Of a stretch of DNA of 64,000 bases, positions 1-8,070 are shown one piece after another. A program made the position numbers and the translations under genes. Every line of letters starts with the position of its first letter. Positions within the stretch are counted from its first letter, which is position 1. The notes under the pieces were generated by a model. That model worked only from the letters and a program-made list of their open reading frames with translations. It did no database searches and had not been told where the DNA came from. This stretch comes from Clostridium sp. (GTDB lineage: Bacteria > Bacillota > Clostridia > Lachnospirales > Lachnospiraceae): assembly GCA_031275405.1 (NCBI GenBank), contig JAISOV010000006.1, positions 84,379-148,378 on the forward strand, given 5' to 3'.

Positions 1-2
1 CA

Positions 3-110
3 AGGGAAATAAAGAAGATGCAGAAACTAAGTTCAAATATTCTGAGTTCTTGGTATGAGGAGGCATTATCTAAGAAACCACAGATTGAACTGTTTGCAAA
101 AAAGCCGTAA
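3..110 (+). CDS. C-terminal fragment of a gene cut by the window edge
   Basis: An open frame enters from the left edge and ends at a TAA at 108-110, giving the last 35 residues of an unknown protein. The visible tail is lysine-rich and ends in FAKKP, which looks like a cytosolic C-terminus. There are too few residues to name a family. It could also be a chance open frame, since only 105 bases are visible. The tRNA-Leu gene follows 74 bases later. Confidence 0.35.
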   Translation, partial: REIKKMQKLSSNILSSWYEEALSKKPQIELFAKKP

Positions 111-183
111 AAGCCAAAATTGCGCTTGCCATCCGTTCCGGATTATGCTAAAATGAATTTCGTTGCGGGGGGTATATGGAAAA

Positions 184-266
184 GCCTGTGTGTCGGAATG
201 GCAGACGAGGCAGACTCAAAATCTGTTGTAGGCAACTACGTGTGGGTTCGAGTCCCACCACCGGCA
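184..266 (+). tRNA. tRNA-Leu (anticodon CAA)
   Basis: The segment folds as a class II tRNA. The anticodon loop is CTCAAAA at 215-221 with anticodon CAA at 217-219. A long variable arm follows (TGTTGTAGGCAACTACG region), then a perfect T arm GTGGG/CCCAC with loop TTCGAGT at 242-258. The acceptor stem pairs GCCTGTG (184-190) with CACCGGC (259-265) and has one T-C mismatch at the fourth pair. The discriminator base is A266 and no CCA is encoded. The Leu assignment rests on the anticodon plus the long variable arm. Confidence 0.93.
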
Positions 267-318
267 TTGGATCCAAGGAAACGCCCGTTTTAAGCGGCTT
301 TTCTCTTTGGGTGTCATA

Positions 319-365
319 CCATCTTCTCTCGGGCGAGGCGCAGCCCCGCGCCAGAGAGAAGATGG
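319..365. repeat. Palindromic element, copy 1 (12-bp stem, GC-rich loop)
   Basis: CCATCTTCTCTC at 319-330 pairs perfectly with GAGAGAAGATGG at 354-365. The 23-base interior contains GGCG and CGCC arms that could extend the fold. A near-identical copy lies inside a coding region at 1951-1994. The position just downstream of tRNA-Leu would suit a transcription end, but no T-run follows, so I treat it as a dispersed repeat. Confidence 0.8.
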
Positions 366-640
366 AAAATTCACAGAAATCTTAACCCCAACCGCTTAAC
401 AGAAGCTTTTAAGTGTACTAATATAATCATATAGCGAGAAGCGATAAAAAGGATATGATTGACAAGGCTTATATTTTAAGGAATCTTGACGCTGTGAGCC
501 TTTTGGCTGCGAAGATAAATAGGCTACAAATTGCACCTTGAAAATCGAATGTATGAGAGGCAGTGTACGTCGGACAAAGTTTATCCCATGTCCGAGCAAG
601 ATAAGGTGTCCACTTTGCCATTCTAGAATTCAGTGAAGAA
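366..640. other. Noncoding spacer, nothing recognised
   Basis: This AT-rich stretch has only short frames on either strand. One open run at about 456-541 could encode a 28-residue peptide, but it has no ribosome site. I see no terminator, tRNA or recognisable mobile element in it. It may be decayed DNA between the tRNA and the next gene. Confidence 0.4.
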
Positions 641-669
641 TTGACAAAATATTTCTTTCACAGTATACT
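641..669 (+). promoter_or_regulatory. Sigma-A promoter for the 728 gene
   Basis: A perfect TTGACA (641-646) is followed by 17 bases and TATACT (664-669). The expected transcription start near 676 leaves a leader of about 50 bases before the gene at 728. Both boxes and the spacing match the housekeeping sigma factor consensus. Confidence 0.8.
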
Positions 670-727
670 TGGAATGTAAAAAGGAATTTCTTATGATAGC
701 TTTTAGAATATTCAGAAAGGGTGCGGT

Positions 728-1027
728 ATGAAAACTAGGAAAACTAAATTAGTAGGACTGGTTTTCTTATCTGGCTTTTTGATTTTAATCCCCATCTTGG
801 TCGGAACGGGATGGATTCCAAATAATTTTTTATTCACAAACAAAGATAAAACCAATCTTTTTTCCAAAAAAATTATGACACAAAGGGAATCCTACACAAC
901 AGATAAATCAGAAAACAATGACTTACCTCTTACTGATTCTAATGATGGATTGACAGATGGGAATAGATCTGATCCTTATAAGGATTGGTTCAAACAGCCT
1001 GAGTATGAAGTTATTTATTTGGATTGA
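728..1027 (+). CDS. Small exported or membrane-anchored protein, unknown
   Basis: The frame encodes 99 residues. A basic N-terminus (MKTRKTK) is followed by a hydrophobic segment at about residues 8-30, so the protein should be a signal-anchor or secreted protein. The rest is polar and rich in Asn, Asp and Ser, and ends acidic (YEVIYLD). The start is supported by AGAAAGGG just upstream and by the consensus promoter at 641-669. Its base composition is much more AT-rich than the zinc-ribbon gene that follows, as for the other small secreted proteins in this window, which suggests recent acquisition. I recognise no domain. Confidence 0.6.
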   Translation: MKTRKTKLVGLVFLSGFLILIPILVGTGWIPNNFLFTNKDKTNLFSKKIMTQRESYTTDKSENNDLPLTDSNDGLTDGNRSDPYKDWFKQPEYEVIYLD

Positions 1028-1303
1028 TTGATATTCTGATGATAAATCCGTTTGGCGGATAGCTAAGGTTTGTATTTGGGGCGGTTTGTTGCATTACAAA
1101 GATTTTGTTCTTATGGTTACTCGGCGACAATCGTGAGAATTTTTTGTCATACCAGTGGTACCAGTTGTGCAACTGGCACAGTCTGTAAGTTTTACCGGGC
1201 ATATGTCGGTGGCGGCGTCTGCCGCTGGATGTTGAAACCATGGGGCGGCGCGTCTTGGTGTTCTCGTGACCGGAAACCGGTTTTCAGAAAGGGAACGGCA
1301 GAT

Positions 1304-2287
1304 ATGATCTTTCAGTGCAGGAACTGCGGAGGGAATGTCGTATACAGCCCGGAAAAGAAAGAGATGTACTGCCCGTTCTGCGAGGGCACGCATAGCGAGG
1401 AGCGCAAAGATACCCGGGGGAGCCTGAAAACCTGCCCGGAATGTGCCGCGGAGCTGTCTGCGGGCGAACATGCCTGCGCCCTCCGGTGTCCTTATTGTGA
1501 TAATTACCTGATTTTTGAAGAGCGCATAGAAGCGGAGTACGCCCCCGACGGCATCATTCCTTTTCAGTACGGCAGGGAGAGTGTGAAGCGGCTGCTGCGG
1601 GATCAGTTCCGGCGGCATCTTTTCGCGCCGGCAGATTTCCTGGCGGAAGCAAGGCTGAACAGCATGGAAGGGACCTATGTTCCGTTCTGGCTGTATGATT
1701 ACGCGGTCAACTGTAGATACCGCGGCGAAGGGGCGCGCATACGTAGCTGGGTCGCGGGAGAAACGCAGTATACGGAAACTTCCATTTATGAGGTGTACCG
1801 CGACATGGATATTTCTTATGAAAAAATCCCGGTGGACGCTTCCCTGGGCATGCCGGATCAGGTGATGGATCTCCTGGAACCGTACCAGTATGGGCAGATG
1901 GTGGGGTTTCTGCCGGAATATCTGTCCGGCTTCCAGGGAGAAACATACAGCCTTCTTTCGGGCGAGGCGCAGCCCCGCGCCAGAGAGAAGATGGAGGAGA
2001 GCGCAAGGCAGCTGCTCCGCCAGAGTGTTTCCGGATACGCAGACGTCAAAAACCTGTTTCAGGAGATCCGGGTGGACGGGCAGAAGGAATCTTACGGACT
2101 GCTTCCGGTATGGTCTTATCGGTATCAGTACCGGGGACGGAACTATCCGTTTTATATCAACGGGCAGACAGGAAAAATCATAGGGAAGGTACCGGTATCG
2201 CCGGGCAAGGTCTGGGCGTACGGGCTGACGCTGTGGGCGGTGCTTGCGGCAGTTCTGGCGCTGCTGTACGGGATCGCCGCCGGCTGA
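1304..2287 (+). CDS. Zinc-ribbon protein with C-terminal membrane anchor
   Basis: A 327-residue protein. Residues 1-70 carry two CxxC pairs of zinc-ribbon type (CRNCGG with CPFC, then CPEC with CPYC). The middle is a soluble domain and the last 25 residues form one hydrophobic helix. This is the layout of the TFIIB-type zinc-ribbon proteins of Firmicutes, whose function is unknown to me. The frame stays open upstream to 1070, but the ATG at 1304 has AGAAAGG about 11 bases before it and begins the conserved part, so I use it. An in-frame copy of a palindromic repeat (1951-1994) supplies the residues LLSGEAQPRAREKM. The TPM-domain gene starts 97 bases after its stop. Confidence 0.8.
   Translation: MIFQCRNCGGNVVYSPEKKEMYCPFCEGTHSEERKDTRGSLKTCPECAAELSAGEHACALRCPYCDNYLIFEERIEAEYAPDGIIPFQYGRESVKRLLRDQFRRHLFAPADFLAEARLNSMEGTYVPFWLYDYAVNCRYRGEGARIRSWVAGETQYTETSIYEVYRDMDISYEKIPVDASLGMPDQVMDLLEPYQYGQMVGFLPEYLSGFQGETYSLLSGEAQPRAREKMEESARQLLRQSVSGYADVKNLFQEIRVDGQKESYGLLPVWSYRYQYRGRNYPFYINGQTGKIIGKVPVSPGKVWAYGLTLWAVLAAVLALLYGIAAG
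1951..1994. repeat. Palindromic element, copy 2, inside a coding region
   Basis: From the first CTTCT onward this segment matches 319-365 with one substitution. The copy lies in frame in the zinc-ribbon gene and is translated. The left arm of the palindrome is partly eroded here, while the right arm GAGAGAAGATGG is intact. Confidence 0.8.
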
Positions 2288-2384
2288 CGGAAGGCGCGTC
2301 GGCCGGCGGCGGTTTGATAAGGGCCTGACCGCAAAAAGAGTCTGACCGCAGAGACTCTCCGGCGAAAAAGAGAGGACGGTCCGT

Positions 2385-3254
2385 ATGGAAAATCATCAGG
2401 AATGGAAACGGGAAGCGCGAAAGCAGTATCTGCGTTATTTTCGCCTGTGGTTCGTCGCGGTGGGCATTCTGGCGGCGGTTCTGGCCGGCAGGAAGATCCG
2501 GGGCCACCTTTTGGAAAACAGCGGCAGGGGCAATCTGTCCGCGCCTGCGGAAAGGGTATACGATTACGCGCAGATCCTGCTGCCGGAGGAAGAGGAACAG
2601 CTGCGGGAGCTGATCCGGGAAAAGGAAACCAGGCTTCGCTGCGATATTGTGCTGGTGACTGTCAGGGAGCCTTTCGGGGAGGACGGCCGGAGCTGGGAGG
2701 ACGGAATGCGCTCTTACGCGGATGATTTTTATGACCGGAATCACTTCGGCTATGAACGGGCAGACGGAACCGGGGTCCTGCTGCTGGACAACTGGCTGGA
2801 AAGCCAGGAAGGAAGCTGGCTTTCCACCTGCGGCGCCGCGTTGGAACAGCTCGGAAGCCGTGAAACCGACAGGATACTGGACGCGGTGGCTGCGCGGGTG
2901 GAGAGCAGCCCTTTGGAAGCGTACAGGGCTTACGTGGAAGCGGTTTCCGCGGAAATGAATTTCCCCGGAATATTCGGCAGGCCGGATCCGGCGGCGGTTC
3001 TTCTGGCGGTGCTTCTGTTTCCGGCGGTCGTCCTTGGTATCTTCGTAGGCGTCCACCTGTATTCTCCCATCGGCAGGAAGACGGTGGGCGAAACTGCGTA
3101 TGTCTCGGGGGGGAAACCTAAAATGAACGTAAGCCGTGACGTATTCGTCCGTAAGCAGCTTGTGACCAGGCGGATACAAAAGGGCGGCGGCCATGGAGGC
3201 GCCCACGCCAGCAGCGGCGGCGTCCGGCACGGAGGGGGCGGAAGGCGCAGGTGA
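2385..3254 (+). CDS. TPM-domain membrane protein
   Basis: A 289-residue protein: a short polar N-terminus, a membrane helix at about 20-40, then a TPM domain (AERVYDYAQILLPEEEEQLRE to about residue 180), a second membrane helix near 205-225, and a Gly/His/Arg-rich tail (GGGHGG, HGGGGRRR). The TPM domain with a glycine-rich tail is typical of the YgcG/Psb32 group, often linked to membrane protein quality control, although the exact activity is not settled. AGAGAGGACGG precedes the ATG. It probably forms one unit with the zinc-ribbon gene upstream, since both are membrane-anchored and co-directional. Confidence 0.8.
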   Translation: MENHQEWKREARKQYLRYFRLWFVAVGILAAVLAGRKIRGHLLENSGRGNLSAPAERVYDYAQILLPEEEEQLRELIREKETRLRCDIVLVTVREPFGEDGRSWEDGMRSYADDFYDRNHFGYERADGTGVLLLDNWLESQEGSWLSTCGAALEQLGSRETDRILDAVAARVESSPLEAYRAYVEAVSAEMNFPGIFGRPDPAAVLLAVLLFPAVVLGIFVGVHLYSPIGRKTVGETAYVSGGKPKMNVSRDVFVRKQLVTRRIQKGGGHGGAHASSGGVRHGGGGRRR

Positions 3255-3669
3255 GCGAAGCTGCCCGGCAGGTCAAATTATCCGTTCGCATCCATGCTTC
3301 TATCAGTATGCGCATGTAAGCATGGCGCCACAATTTGTTTCGCAAATCATGGTTCGCGTGCGCTCGCAAAATGGCTGCTTCGCAGCCGCTTGACTCGCTG
3401 CTTACGCGTATGGTGCCACCGTACAAAAATTCAAGGATGATTTTCGCCGCCTTCGCGTTATTGTATTTCATGTTACAAGGAGCCAAAGAAGAAATGCCCC
3501 AGGCAACAGTAATGTCTCGTTCTGAACCGATTTGATTTTTAAGGATGCTTCCGAAGGAAAGAGTGGATGTACGCGAACTGACTGGATTATATTGGATGTT
3601 GACATTTGGCTCCTTATATGATATATTACAAAATATGGAACAACAAATTGTGGAAAAGGAGAATAAAAA
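3255..3669. other. Hairpin-rich noncoding spacer
   Basis: No gene is convincing in these 415 bases. Several short inverted repeats are present, such as GGCTGC (3373-3378) with GCAGCC (3382-3387), and TTTG with CAAA around a TTTCG loop near 3338. The phrase ATGG(C/T)GCCAC occurs twice, at about 3322 and 3410. This resembles the hairpin mosaic at 35857-35921 and may be REP-like debris. From about 3520 onward the DNA becomes AT-rich and leads into the secreted-protein gene. Confidence 0.45.
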
Positions 3670-4335
3670 ATGAAAATGAAAATGAAAATGAAAAAACGGT
3701 TCTTTTTCTTGGCTTCAGCCGTCTTAGCGTCCGGTGCCGTGGTACAAGCAGGAACAAAGCACTGGGAAGAGGGAAGACAGATTGCGGCGTCTCAAGTAGA
3801 GATTTCCAGGGACGGGTTTTTAGTTTCTAAACATACAGAAAACTGTGTGATTATTACACGTGCGTCAGGTGAAGTGGAAGTGTATCCTTTGGAAGAAATC
3901 TGGGAAGAACCCAACATGATCGACAGCGCCGAAGTGACGATGGTGAAGGATAGCCTGACTAGAAATGACCCGTCAGATTACATCGATTATGGTTTTTCAG
4001 ATATTGGCGCCGCTGCTGTAGGCGCTGTATCCCGAAACATCAATTGGGATGTTCCGGGGAATGTCATCTCATATTCTTCCACACAGCTGGCGTTAAACAA
4101 AGGTGATTCGATTGATTTTCTGATAGCGACCACTACTGGTTACAGTTGTTACATCGGTCTGATGGACAGAACAAACTGGTCGTTTCATTCTTCCGGATAT
4201 TTTGGCGGAACTTCCGGATGGTCTATTTCGGATGGATTTACAGTACTTGTAGATTTCTCATCAGTTTCTTTTGCGATCCATAATCTTCGTGCAGAGACTA
4301 CCAATTTTTCAGGTTCTTATACTGCTCCAAGGTGA
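3670..4335 (+). CDS. Secreted protein of unknown function
   Basis: A 221-residue protein with a classical signal peptide (MKMKMKMKKRFFFLASAVLASGAVVQAG, cleavage near residue 28). The mature part has no cysteine-rich or enzymatic motif I can name. Its last 90 residues (from NWDVPGNVISY) read as beta-strand-rich, with many Ser, Thr and aromatic residues, as in a surface beta-sandwich. AAAAGGAG lies before the start. The start codon sits in an AAAATG repeat, so several in-frame ATGs are available. A strong terminator follows at 4361. It is more AT-rich than its neighbours and likely a single-gene unit. Confidence 0.7.
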   Translation: MKMKMKMKKRFFFLASAVLASGAVVQAGTKHWEEGRQIAASQVEISRDGFLVSKHTENCVIITRASGEVEVYPLEEIWEEPNMIDSAEVTMVKDSLTRNDPSDYIDYGFSDIGAAAVGAVSRNINWDVPGNVISYSSTQLALNKGDSIDFLIATTTGYSCYIGLMDRTNWSFHSSGYFGGTSGWSISDGFTVLVDFSSVSFAIHNLRAETTNFSGSYTAPR

Positions 4336-4360
4336 TGGATGGCATGACTGATACCAAAAA

Positions 4361-4392
4361 GATTCCCGGCATAAACTGCCGGGAATCTTTTT
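4361..4392 (+). terminator. Intrinsic terminator of the secreted-protein gene
   Basis: GATTCCCGGCA (4361-4371) pairs perfectly with TGCCGGGAATC (4377-4387) around a 5-base loop and is followed by TTTTT. Confidence 0.92.
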
Positions 4393-4579
4393 GCGGTTTC
4401 GGCAGCCTGGCCGCGGGTTTTTCGCAGAAGCCCTGCCGCAGCAAGTTCCGCTATGCATTTTACGGAAAGTTCCGCTTGCTTCTCTATGCGGAGTATGTTA
4501 AGATAAGCTACATCTGACAAGACACAGGACATGTCAGAAAAAAGTAAAATGACAGAAAAGCAGATAGGAGCGGAAGAAA

Positions 4580-5728
4580 ATGGATCACAGACAGCAGACA
4601 GAAGAAAAACGGCAGAGAAACGAAACGCGGAAAACGGAAGCAGCGCAGAAGGCCGGGGAAACGAAGAAACTCGGCGGGCGTTCCAAAGTCAGGCAGTGGC
4701 TGAATGAAATCTTCATTGACGCTTTGGGGGGGATGGCCCTGGGACTGTTTTCCACGCTGATCATCGGCACGATCATTGCGCAGATCGGCGGATTCTTCCA
4801 GGGTTCGGCACAGACTTACCTGATTGCGATCAGCAATGTGGCAAAGACGCTGACCGGCGCGGGAATCGGCGTAGGCGTGGCGTGTAAGTACAAGACGGGG
4901 CCGCTGGTCATGGTATCGGCGGCAGTTACCGGGATGCTGGGCGCGTTCCCGGCGGCGACTTCCATGGAAAGTTTTGTTCTGGGAAAGCCCGGCGAGCCTT
5001 TGGGGGCTTTTCTGGCGGCCTTGGTGGCCGTGAAGATCGGGCAGCTGGTGGCGGGAAAAACCAAGGTGGACATCCTTGTGACGCCGTTTCTGTCCATCCT
5101 GGCGGGGGCGGCGGCAGGTTTCCTGGTCGCTCCCCCCATTTCCGCGCTCATGAGCTGGCTAGGAGCCATGGTGAATTTTAACGTGGACGCCCATCCGGTT
5201 CTGGGCGGGATCGTCGTGTCCGTGCTGATGGGGATGATCCTGACTCTTCCGATCAGCTCGGCGGCGATCGGCGTGGCCATGGGAATCAGCGGCCTGGCGG
5301 CGGGGGCGGCTACCGTAGGCTGCTGCTGCAACATGATAGGGTTCGCGGTGGCAAGCTTCCCCGAAAACAAGTTCGGCGGGCTGATTGCCCAGGGAGTGGG
5401 CACCTCTATGCTACAGGTTCCCAATATCATGAAAAAACCCGTTATCTGGATCCCGGCGATTCTTTCCAGCGCGCTCCTTGGCCCCGTGGCTTCGGCGATC
5501 CTGAAAATGACCAGTACTCCGGTAGGCTCCGGCATGGGAACCGCCGGTTTCGTAGGGCAGTTTACGTCGTTTGCGTCCATGACAGAAAACGGCAGGAGCG
5601 GCGGAGTGACGCTGCTGTTGATCCTGATCATGCATTTCGTGCTGCCCGCGCTTCTGTCGTGGGCGATAGCCGGGTTCATGAGGAAAAAAGGCTGGATCCG
5701 GAAAGGCGATATGGCCCTGGGGATCTGA
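4580..5728 (+). CDS. EIIC-like membrane transporter (PTS_EIIC_2 family)
   Basis: A 382-residue integral membrane protein with about ten hydrophobic segments after a 35-residue charged N-terminus. Features such as GAGIGVGVACKYKTGPLVMVSA, and the motif LPISSAAIGVAMGISGLAAGAATVGCC, match the EIIC-like family that occurs without EIIA or EIIB partners. In that family the PTS role is unproven and the substrate unknown. No phosphotransferase partner lies nearby, so it may be a facilitator or secondary transporter. GATAGGAGCGG precedes the ATG. It sits alone between a terminator and a 500-base spacer. Confidence 0.8.
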   Translation: MDHRQQTEEKRQRNETRKTEAAQKAGETKKLGGRSKVRQWLNEIFIDALGGMALGLFSTLIIGTIIAQIGGFFQGSAQTYLIAISNVAKTLTGAGIGVGVACKYKTGPLVMVSAAVTGMLGAFPAATSMESFVLGKPGEPLGAFLAALVAVKIGQLVAGKTKVDILVTPFLSILAGAAAGFLVAPPISALMSWLGAMVNFNVDAHPVLGGIVVSVLMGMILTLPISSAAIGVAMGISGLAAGAATVGCCCNMIGFAVASFPENKFGGLIAQGVGTSMLQVPNIMKKPVIWIPAILSSALLGPVASAILKMTSTPVGSGMGTAGFVGQFTSFASMTENGRSGGVTLLLILIMHFVLPALLSWAIAGFMRKKGWIRKGDMALGI

Positions 5729-6050
5729 CGCTTCGTGTCCGGGTTCAAGCCGCTCAAAGTCAGGCGCCACCAACTGCTGACGGAGGAATTGGTTTTCGGA
5801 TATTTTCTGCTTTTGGCGGCTTACATAACGAACGCGAACGTGACTGCCAAACAGGAAGATCCCGTGAAGTCATGAGTGGCCATAGTCATACACGCCCACA
5901 GTCATACATGCCCAGGAGCATACATGCTTCTGGGCATACAGAGCCATTTCCATAGATAATAGATATAAGTATGTATGGATTTTATACGGCATTGCAAAGA
6001 TCGCTCAAAGAAGCTGGTAAGAATTGGGGTGATCGGAGCGATCTTGATCC
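5729..6050. other. Noncoding spacer with one hairpin
   Basis: No gene is supported here. ATGCCCAGGAGC (5908-5919) pairs with GCTTCTGGGCAT (5926-5937), with one G-T pair. It may end the EIIC transcript, but no T-run follows. The words CATACA and CATACATG recur around it. Confidence 0.4.
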
Positions 6051-6079
6051 TTGACAAATAGGTGTAATGATGTGATACT
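6051..6079 (+). promoter_or_regulatory. Promoter upstream of the aguA-like operon
   Basis: TTGACA (6051-6056), 17 bases, then GATACT (6074-6079) preceded by TG in the extended -10 position. The transcript would begin near 6086, exactly at the large hairpin 6085-6126, so the message would carry a 5' stem-loop. A second promoter inside the palindrome at 6161-6194 is also possible. Confidence 0.55.
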
Positions 6080-6084
6080 GATAT

Positions 6085-6126
6085 GCAGACAGAGCAACGG
6101 GGCTTACGCGCCGTTGCTCTGTCTGC
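6085..6126 (+). promoter_or_regulatory. Strong 5' leader hairpin
   Basis: A 16-bp perfect stem, 6085-6100 with 6111-6126, around the loop GGCTTACGCG. Only TTT follows, so it is a poor terminator. It sits at the predicted 5' end of the operon and shares the core CAGAGCAA with the hairpin at 10548-10599 at the other end of the operon. Confidence 0.75.
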
Positions 6127-6160
6127 TTTGGTGGGCAGTCAATCAATTTGCGAAGGCTAC

Positions 6161-6194
6161 ACAATGTATAACATACAGGTATGTTATATATTGT
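6161..6194. promoter_or_regulatory. 34-bp AT-rich palindrome, candidate operator
   Basis: ACAATGTATAACATA and TATGTTATATATTGT are arranged as a dyad about the centre at 6177-6178 with a single mismatched pair. It lies 51 bases before the aguA-like start, between promoter and gene. AAAACATAC follows at 6195-6203 and recurs before two other units of the locus. This is the expected form of a dimeric repressor or activator site, but no regulator gene lies in the locus. Confidence 0.6.
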
Positions 6195-6244
6195 AAAACA
6201 TACCTTTGTAAATTGGCGGTTCCGAACGACAAGGAGTGGTGCGT

Positions 6245-7186
6245 ATGAGGTTTCCTGCTGAATGGGAGCGTCACAGCGGTACCCTGATGATGTTCCCTGT
6301 CTTCTGGCAGAACGGCAGTCTGGCCGTTGCCCGCGAGCATTACTTGCGGGCTGCGGAGGCGATAGCGACGTTCGAGCCGGTGACGATGATTGCGAACAGT
6401 TCAGAGACTGTACTGGCGCGGCAAAGCGGCGTAGACGTACTGGAACTGCCGCACGATGACGCGTGGGCGCGTGACATTTGCCCGACGTTCGTCTTGGACG
6501 GCGGCGCGGTGACGGCGGTCAATTGGAAGTTCAACGCGTGGGGCGGCAAATATCCCAAGTGGGACTTGGATGATGACATACCGCGCCGATTTTGCGAAAG
6601 GGGAAAAATACCGCTTGTCAACGCGCCGCTTGTACTGGAGGGCGGCGGCATACATACGAACGGCGCGGGAACGCTGCTGACTACGGCGGAATGTCTGCTG
6701 CATCCGAACCGTAATCCGGATCTTTCGCAACGCGAGATCGAAACACAGCTGAAAGCGTTTACGGGCGCCGACAGAGTCGTATGGCTGCCATACGGCTTGC
6801 ACGACGATACCGAAACGGATGGCCATGTGGACAATGTATGCTGCTTTGCCGCCGAAGATACCGTGCTGTTACACCGCGAGGACGGTGAACGCGGCGACGC
6901 GAATCTGCGCGTCTTAAAGGATGCGGGACTTCGGGTCGTTGAGCTGCCTAAGCCGCAGGACGTCAATCTGCCGGCGGCTAGTTACGTTAATTTCTATCTG
7001 TGCAACGGCGCGGTGATAGCGCCCAAATTCGACGTCCCGTCCGACGCCCGCGCGGCGGCGATCCTGCGCGAGATGTTCCCGGCCCGTGAGGTCGTGCAGA
7101 TATACGGCCTGGAAATCCTGCGCGGCGGCGGCAATATCCACTGTATCACACAACAGATACCGGAGGCTTACCTATGCGAAACGTAA
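6245..7186 (+). CDS. aguA: Agmatine deiminase-like protein
   Basis: A 313-residue member of the agmatine deiminase/peptidyl-arginine deiminase family, which turns agmatine into N-carbamoylputrescine and ammonia. Visible family motifs are FPAEWERHSGT at the N-terminus, DDAWARDICPTFV, TDGHVDN (catalytic His and Asp) and the C-terminal GGGNIHCITQQIP with the nucleophilic cysteine. At 313 residues it is shorter than the usual 340-370, so substrate preference could differ. I choose ATG 6245 because AAGGAG lies 9 bases upstream; GTG 6236 is also in frame. The stop overlaps the aguB-like start by 13 bases, which implies translational coupling. It heads the operon that leads into the nitrogenase-like genes. 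Confidence 0.9.
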   Translation: MRFPAEWERHSGTLMMFPVFWQNGSLAVAREHYLRAAEAIATFEPVTMIANSSETVLARQSGVDVLELPHDDAWARDICPTFVLDGGAVTAVNWKFNAWGGKYPKWDLDDDIPRRFCERGKIPLVNAPLVLEGGGIHTNGAGTLLTTAECLLHPNRNPDLSQREIETQLKAFTGADRVVWLPYGLHDDTETDGHVDNVCCFAAEDTVLLHREDGERGDANLRVLKDAGLRVVELPKPQDVNLPAASYVNFYLCNGAVIAPKFDVPSDARAAAILREMFPAREVVQIYGLEILRGGGNIHCITQQIPEAYLCET

Positions 7187-8070
7187 CGGTTGCCGCAACG
7201 CAGTTCGCGAGCGGCGGAAATGCGAAATCAAATTCATCAAACTTATCCAATTTAGACACTGCGGAAGCGCTCGTGCGCGCCGCCGCCGGAGCCGGCGCGG
7301 ACATCATCCTGCTTCAGGAGCTGTTTGAAACGGACTATTTCTGCCAGAAACCCAAAGAGGAATATTTCGCGCTGGCCGTGGAGCTGGAACACAGCCCGTC
7401 GGTGCGCCGTTTTGCGGCCGTGGCGCGGGAACTGGGCGTGGTGCTGCCGATCAGTTTCTTTGAACGCAAAAACAACGCTTACTACAACTCGCTTGCCGTG
7501 ATCGACGCGGACGGAACGATACTCGGCGTTTACCGTAAATCCCATATTCCCGATGGCGCGGGGTATCAGGAGAAATTTTACTTCAACCCCGGTGATACGG
7601 GCTTTGTAACCTGGGATACCGCGTATGGACGCATCGGCTGCGGTATCTGCTGGGATCAGTGGTTTCCCGAATGCGCCCGTATCCTTGCGCTGAAAGGCGC
7701 GGAGCTGCTGTTCTATCCGACCGCGATCGGAAGCGAGCCTCTGAATCCGGCTCTGAATTCTCATCTGCACTGGCGCGCGTGTATTCAGGGCCACGCCGCC
7801 GCCAACCTGATCCCCGTCATCGCCTCCAATCGCATAGGCACGGAACGCGAGGACGACGACAGCCGGATCGTGTTCTACGGCGGCTCTTTGATTGCCGACG
7901 CACAGGGCCAGCTGGTCGCCGAGGCGGATAGCACGGCGCAAGGCTTTCTGACGGCGGCCTTTGATCTGGAGGAACTGCGTCAGGCGCGCCGCTCATGGGG
8001 CGTATTTCGGGACAGGCGCCCCGGCTTGTACAAACCGCTGCTCACTTTGGATGGTGAAACCTATGTATGA
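7174..8070 (+). CDS. aguB: N-carbamoylputrescine amidase-like nitrilase
   Basis: A 298-residue carbon-nitrogen hydrolase. The Glu-Lys-Cys triad is visible in LLQELFETDYF, YRKSHIPDG and GICWDQWFPE. Family members of this exact type (GYQEKFYFNPGD, HWRACIQGHAAANLIPV) hydrolyse N-carbamoylputrescine to putrescine, CO2 and ammonia, the step after agmatine deiminase. The length is normal. The gene overlaps the aguA-like gene in front and the amidohydrolase gene behind, so the three form one tightly coupled unit. Together the first two would release two ammonia molecules per agmatine. The true substrate could be another amidino compound, given the context. Confidence 0.9.
   Translation: MRNVTVAATQFASGGNAKSNSSNLSNLDTAEALVRAAAGAGADIILLQELFETDYFCQKPKEEYFALAVELEHSPSVRRFAAVARELGVVLPISFFERKNNAYYNSLAVIDADGTILGVYRKSHIPDGAGYQEKFYFNPGDTGFVTWDTAYGRIGCGICWDQWFPECARILALKGAELLFYPTAIGSEPLNPALNSHLHWRACIQGHAAANLIPVIASNRIGTEREDDDSRIVFYGGSLIADAQGQLVAEADSTAQGFLTAAFDLEELRQARRSWGVFRDRRPGLYKPLLTLDGETYV

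Noticed and set aside
176..385. 69-codon frame across the tRNA
   Set aside because: It is read straight through tRNA-Leu and the palindromic repeat; a chance frame.
1070..1303. Upstream in-frame extension of the zinc-ribbon gene, rich in Cys, Ser and Thr (SGTSCATGTVCKFYR), resembling a lanthipeptide core
   Set aside because: No leader motif, no ribosome site at 1070 and no modification enzyme nearby. The conserved protein starts at 1304 with a proper ribosome site.
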